Positions 19,161 to 28,629 of a DNA stretch of 64,000 nucleotides are shown piece after piece. Below the pieces are notes generated by a model. It did no database searches, had not been told where the DNA came from, and worked only from the letters and a program-made list of their open reading frames with translations. The DNA is from Roseburia inulinivorans DSM 16841 (GTDB lineage Bacteria; Bacillota; Clostridia; Lachnospirales; Lachnospiraceae): the NCBI RefSeq assembly GCF_000174195.1, contig NZ_ACFY01000154.1:1-64000 (forward strand), written 5' to 3'. Within the stretch, counting starts at the first letter, position 1. Each line of letters begins with the position of its first letter. A program made the position numbers and the translations under genes.

Positions 19161-19338
19161 TGTATATAAAATAATCATATCATACAACCCATTTTTTTAC
19201 AAATCGGAATTGAATATTTAATAAAAATTTATCATTCGGGATATAAGAAAACAGCGTGCAATGTTTTCATTTTTCTGGCGTGTCATGCAAAAGTTATGAT
19301 ATAATCATGAAAAGAAGCGAAGAAGGCAGGAAATAGAA

Positions 19339-19873
19339 ATGGCAACGTGGAATTCACGTGGTTTAAGAGGTTCTACTTTAGAGGAATTTATCAACCGCAC
19401 CAACGAAAAATATTTAGAAAACGGACTGGCTTTGATCCAGAAAGTCCCGACTCCAATCACTCCCATTAATATTGATAAGGCAACCAGACATATTACGCTG
19501 GCGTATTTTGACCAGAAGAGTACCGTCGATTACATTGGCGCAGTGCAGGGGATCCCGGTCTGTTTTGACGCAAAAGAATGCAACACAGACACTTTCCCGC
19601 TTCAGAATATACATGAGCATCAGGTAGTCTTTATGGAGAACTTTGAAAAACAGATGGGCATTGCCTTTTTTTTGATCTAGTTTTACTGCAAGAGATGAAT
19701 TTTATTATCTGCGGTTTGCAAAACTGCTGGAATTTTGGAACCGGGCAAAAGAGGGTGGCAGAAAAAGCTTCCGCTATGAAGAACTGGAGCCTGATTTTTT
19801 TCTCCGGAAGAGCAGAGGCGTCCTTGTTCCATATCTGGATGCGATGCAAAAAGATTTGGCAATGAGGGATTGA
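19339..19873 (+). CDS. recU: Holliday junction resolvase RecU, interrupted by one-base indel
   Basis: RecU cleaves Holliday junctions and promotes strand pairing in Firmicutes. The first 113 codons carry family blocks RGSTLEEFINRTNEKYLENG, PTPITPI and the nuclease core STVDYIGAV...CFDAKECNTDTFPLQN, HEHQV. At about 19678 the frame meets TAG, while the rest of the domain (ARDEFYYLRFAKLLEFW, then SFRYEELEP) continues in another frame to TGA at 19871-19873. One base must be removed around 19676-19684. Changing the adjacent T8 run would create TGA, so the indel seems to lie beside rather than in the run; this could be a real lesion. Confidence 0.85.
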
Positions 19874-19898
19874 CAAGCAGATATTCTTTTCATATAAT
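19870..19898 (+). promoter_or_regulatory. Promoter of the histidine operon
   Basis: TTGACA (19870-19875) overlaps the recU stop codon; TATAAT (19893-19898) follows after a 17-base spacer. The expected leader is about 105 bases, with a GTTTCAT/ATGAAAC pair, and is too short for a T-box; no histidine leader peptide was seen. Confidence 0.8.
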
Positions 19899-20010
19899 AA
19901 ATCAAGCAGTTTCATTTGCTACCACATTAGCATACTAAAGTGTACAAAATGAAACCTGTGAACGGATCATCCGCATGGGATGAGCATAAGGGAAAGGTAT
20001 TAGATTCATT

Positions 20011-21201
20011 ATGAAAAAACAATTATTACATACACCGGAGGGTGTGCGTGACATTTATAACGAGGAATGTGAGAAAAAGCTATTACTCCAGTCGGATTTA
20101 CTTGGCATCTTAAAGGGTTACGGATATCATCCGATCCAGACGCCGACCTTTGAATTTTTTGATATTTTCGGGAAGGAGATCGGAACCACTCCCTCGAAAG
20201 AATTATATAAGTTTTTTGACAGAGAGGGCAATACGCTTGTCTTAAGACCGGATATGACACCGTCCATCGCAAGAGCGGCTGCAAAATATTTTATGGATGA
20301 GGATATGCCGATCCGTCTCTGCTATATGGGAAATACATTTATCAATAACAGCAGTTATCAGGGCAGATTAAAAGAGAGTACACAGCTTGGTGCAGAGCTG
20401 ATCGGGGACAGCACCGTGGATGCGGATGCTGAGATTTTATCGATGACGGTAGAATGTCTGCAAAAGGCAGGACTTAAGGATTTCCAGTTAAGTGTCGGTC
20501 ATGCGGATTTCTTTCAGGGACTTGTGGAAGCTGCCGGGATCAGCGAGGAGGACGAGGAAGAACTGCGTGAACTGCTCGCCAACAAGAATTTTTTTGGTGT
20601 GGAGGAATTTGCGGAGACCTTAAACCTGAAGGCAGAGTTAAACGAGCTGTTCCATATGCTCGGCAGTCTGAATGTGGACCTAAACGACCTGAAGCGTGCG
20701 AAAGAAGCGGCTGCTTCTTACCCTAGGATTTTAGCGGCGATCCATAATTTAGAAGAACTTCATAAAGTACTTGAAGTCTATGGGATTCAAAAGTATATTT
20801 CCTTTGAACTTGGTATTATCAGCAGTTATCAGTATTATACCGGTATTATTTTTTCCGGTTATACATTCGGAAGCGGAGAACCGATCGTAAAGGGAGGACG
20901 TTACGATAAACTTCTGACCTATTATGGAAAGACTTCCGCATCCATCGGATTTGCGATTGTCATTGACCAGTTAATGGCGGCATTATCCAGACAGAAAATC
21001 AATATCACCATAGAAACGAACGGTGAACTGATCGTGTATACAAAGGCAGCTCAGGCGAAAGCCATTTTAAGTGCAAAAGAAAAGCGTGCGGCCGGGACTC
21101 CGGTCGAGACGATTTTAAAGGACGACACGAAAACAAACGAAGATTACCAAAACTATGCAAAGCGTAATCGTATCAGGACAGTTACTTTTATGGAGGATTA
21201 G
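20011..21201 (+). CDS. hisZ: ATP phosphoribosyltransferase regulatory subunit
   Basis: A 396-residue histidyl-tRNA synthetase paralogue without the tRNA-binding domain. It partners with the short form of HisG to make active ATP phosphoribosyltransferase, the first step of histidine synthesis. The class II aminoacyl synthetase motifs remain (TPEGVRDI, PIQTPTFEFFD, LRPDMTPSIAR, YYTGIIFSGY, KGGRYDKL). Presence of hisZ predicts a short HisG, which follows 3 bases later. Confidence 0.95.
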   Translation: MKKQLLHTPEGVRDIYNEECEKKLLLQSDLLGILKGYGYHPIQTPTFEFFDIFGKEIGTTPSKELYKFFDREGNTLVLRPDMTPSIARAAAKYFMDEDMPIRLCYMGNTFINNSSYQGRLKESTQLGAELIGDSTVDADAEILSMTVECLQKAGLKDFQLSVGHADFFQGLVEAAGISEEDEEELRELLANKNFFGVEEFAETLNLKAELNELFHMLGSLNVDLNDLKRAKEAAASYPRILAAIHNLEELHKVLEVYGIQKYISFELGIISSYQYYTGIIFSGYTFGSGEPIVKGGRYDKLLTYYGKTSASIGFAIVIDQLMAALSRQKINITIETNGELIVYTKAAQAKAILSAKEKRAAGTPVETILKDDTKTNEDYQNYAKRNRIRTVTFMED

Positions 21202-21204
21202 AAA

Positions 21205-21871
21205 ATGGAAGATATGAGATACTTGACCTTTGCATTGGGAAAGGGAAGACTCGCAAAAAAAACACTGGAATTATTCGAACAGATCGGTATTACCTGTGAG
21301 GAGATGAAAGATAAGGACACAAGAAAACTTATTTTTGTCAACGAGGAACTAAAACTTCGTTTTTCCTTGCAAAAGGACCTGATGTTCCTACGTATGTAGA
21401 ATATGGTGCGGCTGATATCGGAATCGTTGGAAAAGACACCATATTAGAAGAAGGACGTAATATTTATGAAGTTCTTGATCTTGGATTTGGAAAATGCAGG
21501 ATGTGCATCTGTGGACCAAAAGAAGCGCATGATCTGTTACAGCACCACGAACTGATCCGTGTGGCAACCAAGTACCCACACATTGCAAAAGACTATTTTT
21601 ACAATAAAAACATCAGACCGTAGAGATCATTAAGTTAAACGGCTCCATCGAACTGGCACCGATCGTCGGACTGTCCGAGGTGATCTGCGATATCGTAGAG
21701 ACCGGCTCCACACTCCGGGAAAACGGATTGACAGTGTTAGAGGAAGTGTGTCCGCTCTCTGCCCGCATGGTAGTAAATCAGGTGAGCATGAAGATGGAAA
21801 ATGAGCGGATCACAAAACTGATCTCTGATCTGAAGAATGTGATCAATACAGAAAGGAATGCAGTCCAATGA
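21205..21871 (+). CDS. hisG: ATP phosphoribosyltransferase catalytic subunit (short form), two frameshifts
   Basis: HisG condenses ATP with PRPP. The sequence shows the short-form HisG pattern (LTFALGKGRLAKKTLEL, YGAADIGIVGKD, then ETGSTLRENGL for PRPP binding) spread over three frames. One T is missing from the T5 run at 21360-21364 and one A from the A5 run at 21606-21610; restoring both gives a continuous protein of about 222 residues, normal for a HisZ-dependent HisG. Its stop overlaps the hisD start (ATGA). Both breaks look like homopolymer errors. Confidence 0.93.
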
Positions 21872-23160
21872 GAATTTTAAAACTGACAAAAGAAACACAG
21901 AATAATATATTGGAGAATTTATTAAAAAGAAGCCCGAACTCTTACGGCGAATTTGAGAGCCGCGTCAATGACATTATCCAGAATGTCAGGGAAAAACGTG
22001 ATGAGGCGGTTTTTGAGTACACATTAAAATTTGATGGTGCCACCATCGATCAGGACAATATCCGCGTGACGGAAGAAGAGATCAAAGAAGCTTATGAGCA
22101 GGTAGACCCAAAGCTTTTAGATGTCATCCGCAAGGCACTTGTCAACATCCGTGACTATCATACAAAACAGAAACAGTACTCCTGGTTTGATTCCGATGAA
22201 TCCGGTATCATATTAGGCCAGAAAGTGACACCGTTAAAAACTGTGGGTGTGTATGTGCCGGGTGGAAAAGCAGTTTATCCGTCCTCTGTACTGATGAATG
22301 TCATTCCTGCAAAAGTGGCAGGGGTTTCCAATATCATTATGACGACGCCATGTGGCAAAGATGGAAAGGTTTATCCATCTACATTAGTAGCTGCCAAAGA
22401 GGCGGGAGTCGATGCGATTTATAAAGTCGGTGGTGCACAGGCAATCGCAGCCCTTGCCTTTGGAACGGAGAGCATCCCGAAAGTTGACAAGATCGTAGGA
22501 CCGGGAAATATCTACGTTGCCCTTGCCAAAAAAGCCGTGTTTGGTTATGTCAGCATTGATTCCATCGCAGGTCCAAGTGAGATCATGGTACTTGCCGATG
22601 AGACGGCAAATCCACGTTTTGTAGCGGCAGATTTACTGTCACAGGCAGAACATGATGAGATGGCATCCGCCATCCTGGTGACAACCAGTGAGGCATTGGC
22701 GGAGCAGGTTTCAGTGGAAGTTGATAAATTTGTTGAGGTTCTTTCCAGAAAAGAGATCATCCGGAAATCCCTTGATAACTATGGATATATCCTTGTGGCA
22801 GACACGATGCAGGATGCGATTGACACCGTCAATGAGATTGCATCGGAACACTTAGAGCTTGTGACAAAAAATCCATTTGAGACAATGACAAAAATCCGTA
22901 ACGCAGGGGCAATTTTTATCGGAGAGTATTCCAGCGAACCACTCGGTGATTATTTTGCAGGTCCAAACCATGTCCTTCCGACCAACGGAACCGCAAAATT
23001 CTTCTCACCGCTCAGCGTGGATGATTTCATTAAGAAATCAAGCATTATCTCTTATTCCAGAGAAGCGTTAGAGCCTGTATACAAAGATATCGTGCAGTTT
23101 GCAGAATGTGAAAAACTTACTGCACATGCAAATTCCATCCGGGTACGGTTTGAAGATTAA
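21868..23160 (+). CDS. hisD: Histidinol dehydrogenase
   Basis: A 430-residue NAD- and zinc-dependent enzyme catalysing the last two oxidations to histidine. GVYVPGGKAVYPSSVLMN, the IAGPSEIMVLAD block, SQAEHD (zinc ligands), the catalytic Glu-His in ASEHLEL, and GPNHVLPT are all present. Translationally coupled to hisG by a 4-base overlap. It is followed directly by an inverted-repeat element before hisB. Confidence 0.97.
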   Translation: MRILKLTKETQNNILENLLKRSPNSYGEFESRVNDIIQNVREKRDEAVFEYTLKFDGATIDQDNIRVTEEEIKEAYEQVDPKLLDVIRKALVNIRDYHTKQKQYSWFDSDESGIILGQKVTPLKTVGVYVPGGKAVYPSSVLMNVIPAKVAGVSNIIMTTPCGKDGKVYPSTLVAAKEAGVDAIYKVGGAQAIAALAFGTESIPKVDKIVGPGNIYVALAKKAVFGYVSIDSIAGPSEIMVLADETANPRFVAADLLSQAEHDEMASAILVTTSEALAEQVSVEVDKFVEVLSRKEIIRKSLDNYGYILVADTMQDAIDTVNEIASEHLELVTKNPFETMTKIRNAGAIFIGEYSSEPLGDYFAGPNHVLPTNGTAKFFSPLSVDDFIKKSSIISYSREALEPVYKDIVQFAECEKLTAHANSIRVRFED

Positions 23161-23316
23161 TTGTATCTATTCAGCACCCATTCGCAAAACCGCTCTTTCA
23201 GAGCTTTCCTTTTGCTCATGTGGTTACTTCGCCAAAGAAATTTTCAAAATTATGCTCATTCATGCAAGCATGATTCGCAAATTTATGAAAATTGCCTTGG
23301 CTCTGAATAGATACAA
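23161..23316. repeat. MITE-like inverted-repeat element between hisD and hisB
   Basis: The element starts immediately after the hisD stop. Its ends are perfect 14-bp inverted repeats, TTGTATCTATTCAG (23161-23174) and CTGAATAGATACAA (23303-23316). The interior is also largely self-complementary: GCCAAAGAAATTTTC around 23231-23245 faces GAAAATTGCCTTGGC around 23287-23301, so the RNA folds into one long imperfect hairpin. It encodes no credible protein. The form fits a non-autonomous miniature element or an intergenic repeat family; target duplication is unclear. Confidence 0.65.
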
Positions 23317-23368
23317 AGAATTAATAATTACTTAAGTTGAAAAAAGAAGCAGAAAGGTTTAAAATAAA

Positions 23369-23956
23369 ATGGCACGTACAGCAGATTATGTTCGTAAAAC
23401 CAAAGAGACAGATATATCATTACATTTGAATTTAGACGGTACCGGCAGTTCCTCTATCCATACAGGGATCGGTTTTTTTGACCACATGTTAGACGGATTT
23501 GCAAGACATGGCCTGTTTGACCTGAAAGTCAATGTTGCCGGAGATCTTGCAGTGGACTGTCATCATACAATTGAAGATACAGGTATTGTTCTGGGCAATG
23601 CCATTAAGGAGGCCGTTGGTGACAAGAAGGGAATCCGGCGCTACGGAAGCTGTATTCTGCCGATGGATGAAACGCTTGTCCTGTGCGCAGTGGATCTTTC
23701 CGGAAGACCTTATCTTGTGTTCGATGGAGAATTTACGACCGACCGCGTGGGATATATGGATACGGAGATGGTAAAAGAATTTTTCTATGCCATTTCTTAT
23801 ACCGCAGGAATGAATCTGCATATCAGGGTGCTTTCCGGCGGAAACAACCACCATATGATCGAGGCGATGTTCAAGGCTTTTGCAAAGGCACTGGATCAGG
23901 CAACGGTCATTGACACGAGGATCACGGATATCCTTTCTACCAAAGGAAGTCTGTAG
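23369..23956 (+). CDS. hisB: Imidazoleglycerol-phosphate dehydratase
   Basis: A 195-residue monofunctional dehydratase of histidine synthesis. The manganese-binding His/Glu motifs DCHHTIEDTGI and GGNNHHMIEA are intact, and HTGIGFFDHML near residue 30 is the N-terminal repeat signature. Separated from hisD by the inverted-repeat element; AGAAAGG precedes the ATG. Confidence 0.97.
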   Translation: MARTADYVRKTKETDISLHLNLDGTGSSSIHTGIGFFDHMLDGFARHGLFDLKVNVAGDLAVDCHHTIEDTGIVLGNAIKEAVGDKKGIRRYGSCILPMDETLVLCAVDLSGRPYLVFDGEFTTDRVGYMDTEMVKEFFYAISYTAGMNLHIRVLSGGNNHHMIEAMFKAFAKALDQATVIDTRITDILSTKGSL

Positions 23957-24001
23957 TTGACAATTCACATGTATCACGTGCAAAATATGATTAGAAAAGA
24001 A

Positions 24002-24037
24002 GCGGTCTGACGTATCAAAAATATGTGCAGACCGTTT
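24002..24037 (+). terminator. Hairpin with T-run between hisB and hisIE
   Basis: GCGGTCTG (24002-24009) pairs with CAGACC(G) (24028-24034) and is followed by TTTT. Lying inside the operon, it may be a partial terminator or attenuator lowering hisIE expression. Confidence 0.5.
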
Positions 24038-24050
24038 TGTATGGAAAGGT

Positions 24051-25346
24051 ATGAATATTAATATGGAACACAAAAATATCGTGGCAACAATTTACTTAAA
24101 GGACGGGAAAGCGATCAAAGCCAGAGACAATTACGAGGAATATCCGGATGTCATTGAACTTGCAAAACTCTATAATGACAGTGGCATTGATAAAATCATG
24201 ATTTTTGACCTGTCCACAACAGATGAAGAGCATGAGCGCAACATACAGGTTATCCGCAACATTAACCGTAATATTGAAATCAAAGTATGTGCAGGCGGTA
24301 ACATTAACCGTATGGAGGACATTAAGAAGTTCATCTATGCCGGATGTCTTCAAGTGATCGTCAACGGCTCCAAACCGGAGAGTATGGCACTGGCTGCAGA
24401 GGCAAGCAAGCGTTTCGGGAAAGACCGTATTCTTGTTTCCGTGACGAATGTGGATTTTATCTTCAAACATCAGGATGAAATGGCTGATACATTCCATGAA
24501 GTGCTGATCTTAAATAAAGCAGTGTTAGATGCAGTGGAAGGAATGACCGATGTTCCTCATGTTGTCTACTTAAACGATGCTGATTATGATGAGGTTTTAT
24601 CAATCTTATCCCGCAAAAATGTCCGCGGAATTGCAGGTTCTTTAATTAATAATCCAAAAACAGATATTATGGAGATGAAATCCCAGTTGTCTGCCTCCGG
24701 TATTAAGATGGATAACTTCGAGCCAAACTTAAAGTGGAGTGACTTAAAGAAAAATTCTGACGGCATGGTTCCGGTCATTGTGCAGGATTACCGTACGGAT
24801 GAAGTGTTAATGCTGGCTTACATGAATGAGGAAGCTTTTGACACAACGATTAACATCGGAAAAATGACATACTACAGCAGAAGCCGGAATGAGCTTTGGA
24901 CAAAAGGTCTTACTTCCGGTCATATCCAGTATGTCAAATCCCTGACAGCAGACTGTGATTATGATACCATTCTTGCAAAAGTTTCCCAGATTGGTGCAGC
25001 CTGCCACACCGGAAACCAGAGTTGTTTTTTCAATGAGATTGTGAAAAAAGAATACGTTGAAAAAAATCCGCAGAAGGTGTTGGGGGATGTCTACAATATT
25101 ATTTTAGACCGCAGGGAAAATCCGAAGGAAGGCTCCTACACAAACCTTTTATTGGAAAAAGGTCTGGATAACATCCTCAAAAAAGTTGGAGAGGAAAACA
25201 CTGAAATCATTATTGCAGCGAAAAACACTGACCACGAGCATTTGAAATATGAAATCTCTGATTACATTTACCATCTCATGGTCTTAATGGCAGAGAAGGA
25301 TATCACATGGGAAGAGATCACACAGGAACTTTCACAGAGAAAATAA
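24051..25346 (+). CDS. hisIE: HisA/HisF-like domain fused to HisI-HisE
   Basis: A 431-residue three-part protein. Residues about 225-335 are phosphoribosyl-AMP cyclohydrolase (HisI) with its zinc cysteines ([14 protein letters not shown]), and about 345-431 are phosphoribosyl-ATP pyrophosphatase (His[14 protein letters not shown]). Together they do steps 2 and 3 of histidine synthesis. Residues 1-220 match a HisA/HisF TIM barrel ([22 protein letters not shown]), but both catalytic Asp positions appear substituted (Tyr before LKDG; VSVTNVD where VAID is usual), so the barrel is probably not a working isomerase or cyclase. Start could also be the ATG at 24063. Confidence 0.88.
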   Translation: MNINMEHKNIVATIYLKDGKAIKARDNYEEYPDVIELAKLYNDSGIDKIMIFDLSTTDEEHERNIQVIRNINRNIEIKVCAGGNINRMEDIKKFIYAGCLQVIVNGSKPESMALAAEASKRFGKDRILVSVTNVDFIFKHQDEMADTFHEVLILNKAVLDAVEGMTDVPHVVYLNDADYDEVLSILSRKNVRGIAGSLINNPKTDIMEMKSQLSASGIKMDNFEPNLKWSDLKKNSDGMVPVIVQDYRTDEVLMLAYMNEEAFDTTINIGKMTYYSRSRNELWTKGLTSGHIQYVKSLTADCDYDTILAKVSQIGAACHTGNQSCFFNEIVKKEYVEKNPQKVLGDVYNIILDRRENPKEGSYTNLLLEKGLDNILKKVGEENTEIIIAAKNTDHEHLKYEISDYIYHLMVLMAEKDITWEEITQELSQRK

Positions 25347-26368
25347 AACGACAGGTTTATCTCGACAAACTGCGGGTACTTGCCACGGTTCTCGTGATCG
25401 CTGTCCACACAGTCTCACTCGGTTCCACGCTTGTTCCGGAACGGAGTGCGGTGTGGTATGGATTTGAGATCAGCAATTACCTGTTTTTGTGCTGCAACCT
25501 GCTTTTTATCATGATAAGCGGAGCCCTTCTTTTACCGGTGAAAGACGAATCCGCCGGGCAGTTTTACCGGAAACGGTTTTTGAAAGTGCTTCTTCCAATG
25601 GTGATCTATTATATTTTATATGTGTGTGCCAAAGAAGGTTTCGTCTGGCTTCGCCCAGATCACTGGGGAGCCATGTTAAAACGTATTCTGCTCGGTGCAC
25701 CGGAGGAAGCGCCGCATTTCTGGCTGATTTATGTGATCATCTGGTTATATGTGCTGACACCGTTTTTACGCTATGTGGTGCAGCATATTCCGGATTCTGT
25801 TTTAAGCGGGCTTGTGGTTGTGATTCTGATTTTCCAGATCCTTGGAACTTACTGGGATACGCTTTATTATAATTCCATTGCTTCCGGAATCCTCGGTTCT
25901 TTTGCCGGTGTTTTTATATTGGGATATTATCTGACAAGAGAGCAGTGGCGCAGAAAGTACTTCATTTATGGAGCGGGAATCCTTTCTGTCTGTCTGGCAG
26001 TCCGTCATATCTTCAGTGGGGCACAATATCATCGTTATTTATTTAACAATGCGCCGCTTATGGTATTTTATACGATGGCTGTTTTTCTTTTCGTGAGACA
26101 GATTTATGTGAAAGCAGAGACGGAACATTTTTTTACAAAGCTGATCAGCCGCTACAGTTTCGGGATCCTTTTGATCCACTGGGGCGTGCTTCATTATCTG
26201 GTCAAACAGATTTTTCATGTCAGCCCGACAGATTTCGGAGTGATCGGTGGTTCGCTGCTCATGATCGTGCTCACCTTATTTTTTTCACTGATAGGTGCAA
26301 TGGTTCTCGATCGAACGCTGATCCACTGGTGTCTGTTGCTTATTGCATGGATAGAAAAAAAGTTCTAA
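25307..26368 (+). CDS. Acyltransferase 3 family membrane protein
   Basis: A 353-residue polytopic protein with about ten hydrophobic helices. The N-terminal [20 protein letters not shown] carries the membrane-facing His typical of the Acyl_transf_3 (OatA/NodX) family, which O-acylates cell-surface glycans. The start overlaps the last 40 bases of hisIE with AAGGA 7 bases before it, indicating coupled expression, though no link to histidine is expected. Substrate unknown. Confidence 0.85.
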   Translation: MGRDHTGTFTEKIKRQVYLDKLRVLATVLVIAVHTVSLGSTLVPERSAVWYGFEISNYLFLCCNLLFIMISGALLLPVKDESAGQFYRKRFLKVLLPMVIYYILYVCAKEGFVWLRPDHWGAMLKRILLGAPEEAPHFWLIYVIIWLYVLTPFLRYVVQHIPDSVLSGLVVVILIFQILGTYWDTLYYNSIASGILGSFAGVFILGYYLTREQWRRKYFIYGAGILSVCLAVRHIFSGAQYHRYLFNNAPLMVFYTMAVFLFVRQIYVKAETEHFFTKLISRYSFGILLIHWGVLHYLVKQIFHVSPTDFGVIGGSLLMIVLTLFFSLIGAMVLDRTLIHWCLLLIAWIEKKF

Positions 26369-26718
26369 TGAGATACAAGACTTCATATGATTTCAATGAG
26401 AAATCTATGGAGTCTTATTTTATGACCGATGAATATGTGGAAAGACGCAGAGCTTACGTCAACGAGATACGGCGCTCGTTTGACCGGCCGGAGGTGGAAA
26501 ATGGCACCGCAGAAGAGGAATCACAGCCTTTGGTTCCGTGGATTTTTCTGAAAATCCGCATAGTGCTTGCAGTTCTTCTTATGCTCGCATTCCTTCTGTT
26601 AAAATATAATGCATATGAATTCCATGGCTATCAGGCAAAAGATGTCATTGACATTATTTCTGATAATCAGTATTATACAATTTTGCAGGATTATGTTATG
26701 ATAAATGAGCATGACTGA
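26368..26718 (+). CDS. Hypothetical single-pass membrane protein
   Basis: A 116-residue protein, start chosen where ATG overlaps the upstream stop (TAATG); an ATG at 26347 is possible and neither has a clear ribosome binding site. The N-terminal half is polar and charged, residues about 55-76 (IFLKIRIVLAVLLMLAFLLL) are one membrane helix, and a short extracytoplasmic tail follows. No family recognised. It is tightly linked to the acyltransferase and precedes the radical SAM gene. Confidence 0.55.
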   Translation: MRYKTSYDFNEKSMESYFMTDEYVERRRAYVNEIRRSFDRPEVENGTAEEESQPLVPWIFLKIRIVLAVLLMLAFLLLKYNAYEFHGYQAKDVIDIISDNQYYTILQDYVMINEHD

Positions 26719-26760
26719 TTTCCCAGTCGTTTTCAGGAAAAATGAGAAAGGACAAACCGA

Positions 26761-28629
26761 ATGACAAAATTAGCATTATCAGATGAGATACTGATGAAAA
26801 TCGATAAACCGGCACGTTATATCGGAAATGAGTTAAACAGTATCAAAAAAGATAAAGAAAAAGTAGCAATCCGTTTTGCCATGTGCTTCCCGGATGTATA
26901 TGAGATAGGGATGTCACATCTTGGCGTTCAGATTTTATATGATATGTTTAATAAAATGGAAGATGTGTGGTGTGAGAGAGTTTACTCTCCATGGCCGGAT
27001 CTTCATAAAATCATGAAAGAAGAGCATATTCCACTGTTTGGATTAGAGTCCCAGGAACCGATCAAAAATCTTGATTTTATCGGTCTTACGCTCAATTATG
27101 AGATGTGTTACACAAATGTGCTTCAGATTTTAGACCTCGGACAGATCCCACTGCTTGCAAAAGACCGTACAGAAGACGATCCACTGGTGATCGGTGGCGG
27201 CTGCTGCACTTATAATCCGGAGCCGATGGCAGACTTCTTTGATCTGTTTTATATGGGAGAGGGTGAAATTTCTTTCTACGAACTGTTTGATCTTTATAAA
27301 AAAATGCGTGCAGAGGGAAAAACACGCCATGAATTTTTACATGAAGCTTCCAAAGTGCCTGGTATCTATGTGCCATCCCTCTATGAAGTGACTTATAAAG
27401 AGGACGGAACGATCGCATCCTTTGAACCAATTTATGAGGATGTTCCAAAAACGATCCAGAAGCAGATCGTACTGAATATGACAGAAGCTGTTTATCCGGA
27501 AAAACCTGTCGTCCCTTTTATCAAGGCAACACAGGATCGTGTGGTTCTCGAGATCCAGCGCGGATGTATCCGTGGCTGCCGTTTCTGCCAGGCTGGAATG
27601 GTTTACCGTCCGGTCCGTGAAAAAAATGTAGAGCACTTGAAAGAGCTTGCCTACAAAATGTTAAAATCAACCGGACACGAAGAGATTTCTTTAAGCTCTT
27701 TAAGTTCCTCCGATTATTCTGAACTGGAAGAACTGGTGAATTTCCTGATCGATGAGTTCAAGGGAAAAGGTGTGAATATCTCACTTCCTTCCCTGCGGAT
27801 CGATGCCTTTTCGCTGGATGTCATGAGCAAAGTGCAGGATATCAAAAAGAGCAGTCTGACATTTGCACCGGAAGCCGGTTCCCAAAGACTTCGTGATGTC
27901 ATTAACAAAGGTCTTACCGAAGAGGTGATCTTAAACGGTTCCAGACTTGCTTTTGAAGGTGGCTGGAACAAGGTAAAATTATACTTTATGCTTGGACTTC
28001 CAACCGAGACGGAAGAAGATATGAAAGCGATCCCGCAGCTTGCCAATGAGATCGCAGCTCTTTATTATGACACGGTTCCGAAGGAAAAACGGAATGGAAA
28101 ATGTCAGATTACGATCAGTACCTCTTTCTTTGTGCCGAAGCCATTTACTCCGTTCCAGTGGGCAGGAATGTACACACCGGGAGATTATCTTGCAAGAGCG
28201 CGGGTGGTCAATGAGGGTGTGCATGCGCAGCTGAATCATAAGAGTATCAAATATAACTGGCACGAAGCGGATGTGACGGTTTTAGAAGGGATTCTGGCAC
28301 GAGGCGACCGTAAGATCGGACAGGCTCTCTTAAAAGTTTATGAAAAAGGCGGCATTTTTGATGCGTGGAGCGAATATTTCGATTATCAGAGATGGGAGGA
28401 CGCTTTTGCGGAATGTGGTATCGATACCGATTTTTACACGATGAGAGAGCGTGATCTGGATGAGATCTTCCCATGGGATTTCATTGATACCGGCGTATCG
28501 AAAGAGTTTTTAAAACGTGAATGGAAGAATGCACATGATGAAAAAGTAACCCCGAACTGCCGCATGAAATGTTCCGGCTGTGGAGCCATGAAATTTGGAG
28601 GAGGTGTCTGTTTTGAAAATAAGGATTAA
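26761..28629 (+). CDS. TIGR03960 family B12-binding/radical SAM protein
   Basis: A 622-residue protein with an N-terminal cobalamin-binding-like domain (MCFPDVYEIGMSHLG), the radical SAM cluster Cys269/Cys273/Cys276 (RGCIRGCRFCQAG), and a Cys-rich C-terminus (CRMKCSGCGA). TIGR03960 proteins are nearly always followed by a DUF2344 protein, as here with a 17-base overlap, and by rng. The reaction is unknown; co-occurrence with ribosome and RNA-processing genes suggests RNA or ribosomal protein modification. Confidence 0.92.
   Translation: MTKLALSDEILMKIDKPARYIGNELNSIKKDKEKVAIRFAMCFPDVYEIGMSHLGVQILYDMFNKMEDVWCERVYSPWPDLHKIMKEEHIPLFGLESQEPIKNLDFIGLTLNYEMCYTNVLQILDLGQIPLLAKDRTEDDPLVIGGGCCTYNPEPMADFFDLFYMGEGEISFYELFDLYKKMRAEGKTRHEFLHEASKVPGIYVPSLYEVTYKEDGTIASFEPIYEDVPKTIQKQIVLNMTEAVYPEKPVVPFIKATQDRVVLEIQRGCIRGCRFCQAGMVYRPVREKNVEHLKELAYKMLKSTGHEEISLSSLSSSDYSELEELVNFLIDEFKGKGVNISLPSLRIDAFSLDVMSKVQDIKKSSLTFAPEAGSQRLRDVINKGLTEEVILNGSRLAFEGGWNKVKLYFMLGLPTETEEDMKAIPQLANEIAALYYDTVPKEKRNGKCQITISTSFFVPKPFTPFQWAGMYTPGDYLARARVVNEGVHAQLNHKSIKYNWHEADVTVLEGILARGDRKIGQALLKVYEKGGIFDAWSEYFDYQRWEDAFAECGIDTDFYTMRERDLDEIFPWDFIDTGVSKEFLKREWKNAHDEKVTPNCRMKCSGCGAMKFGGGVCFENKD

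Noticed and set aside
19874..20010. T-box or histidine leader peptide before hisZ
   Set aside because: The leader is only about 105 bases, with no T-box core sequence and no His-rich short frame.
23099..23335. 78-codon frame across the hisD end and the inverted-repeat element
   Set aside because: It starts inside hisD and reads through a hairpin element, with no ribosome binding site.
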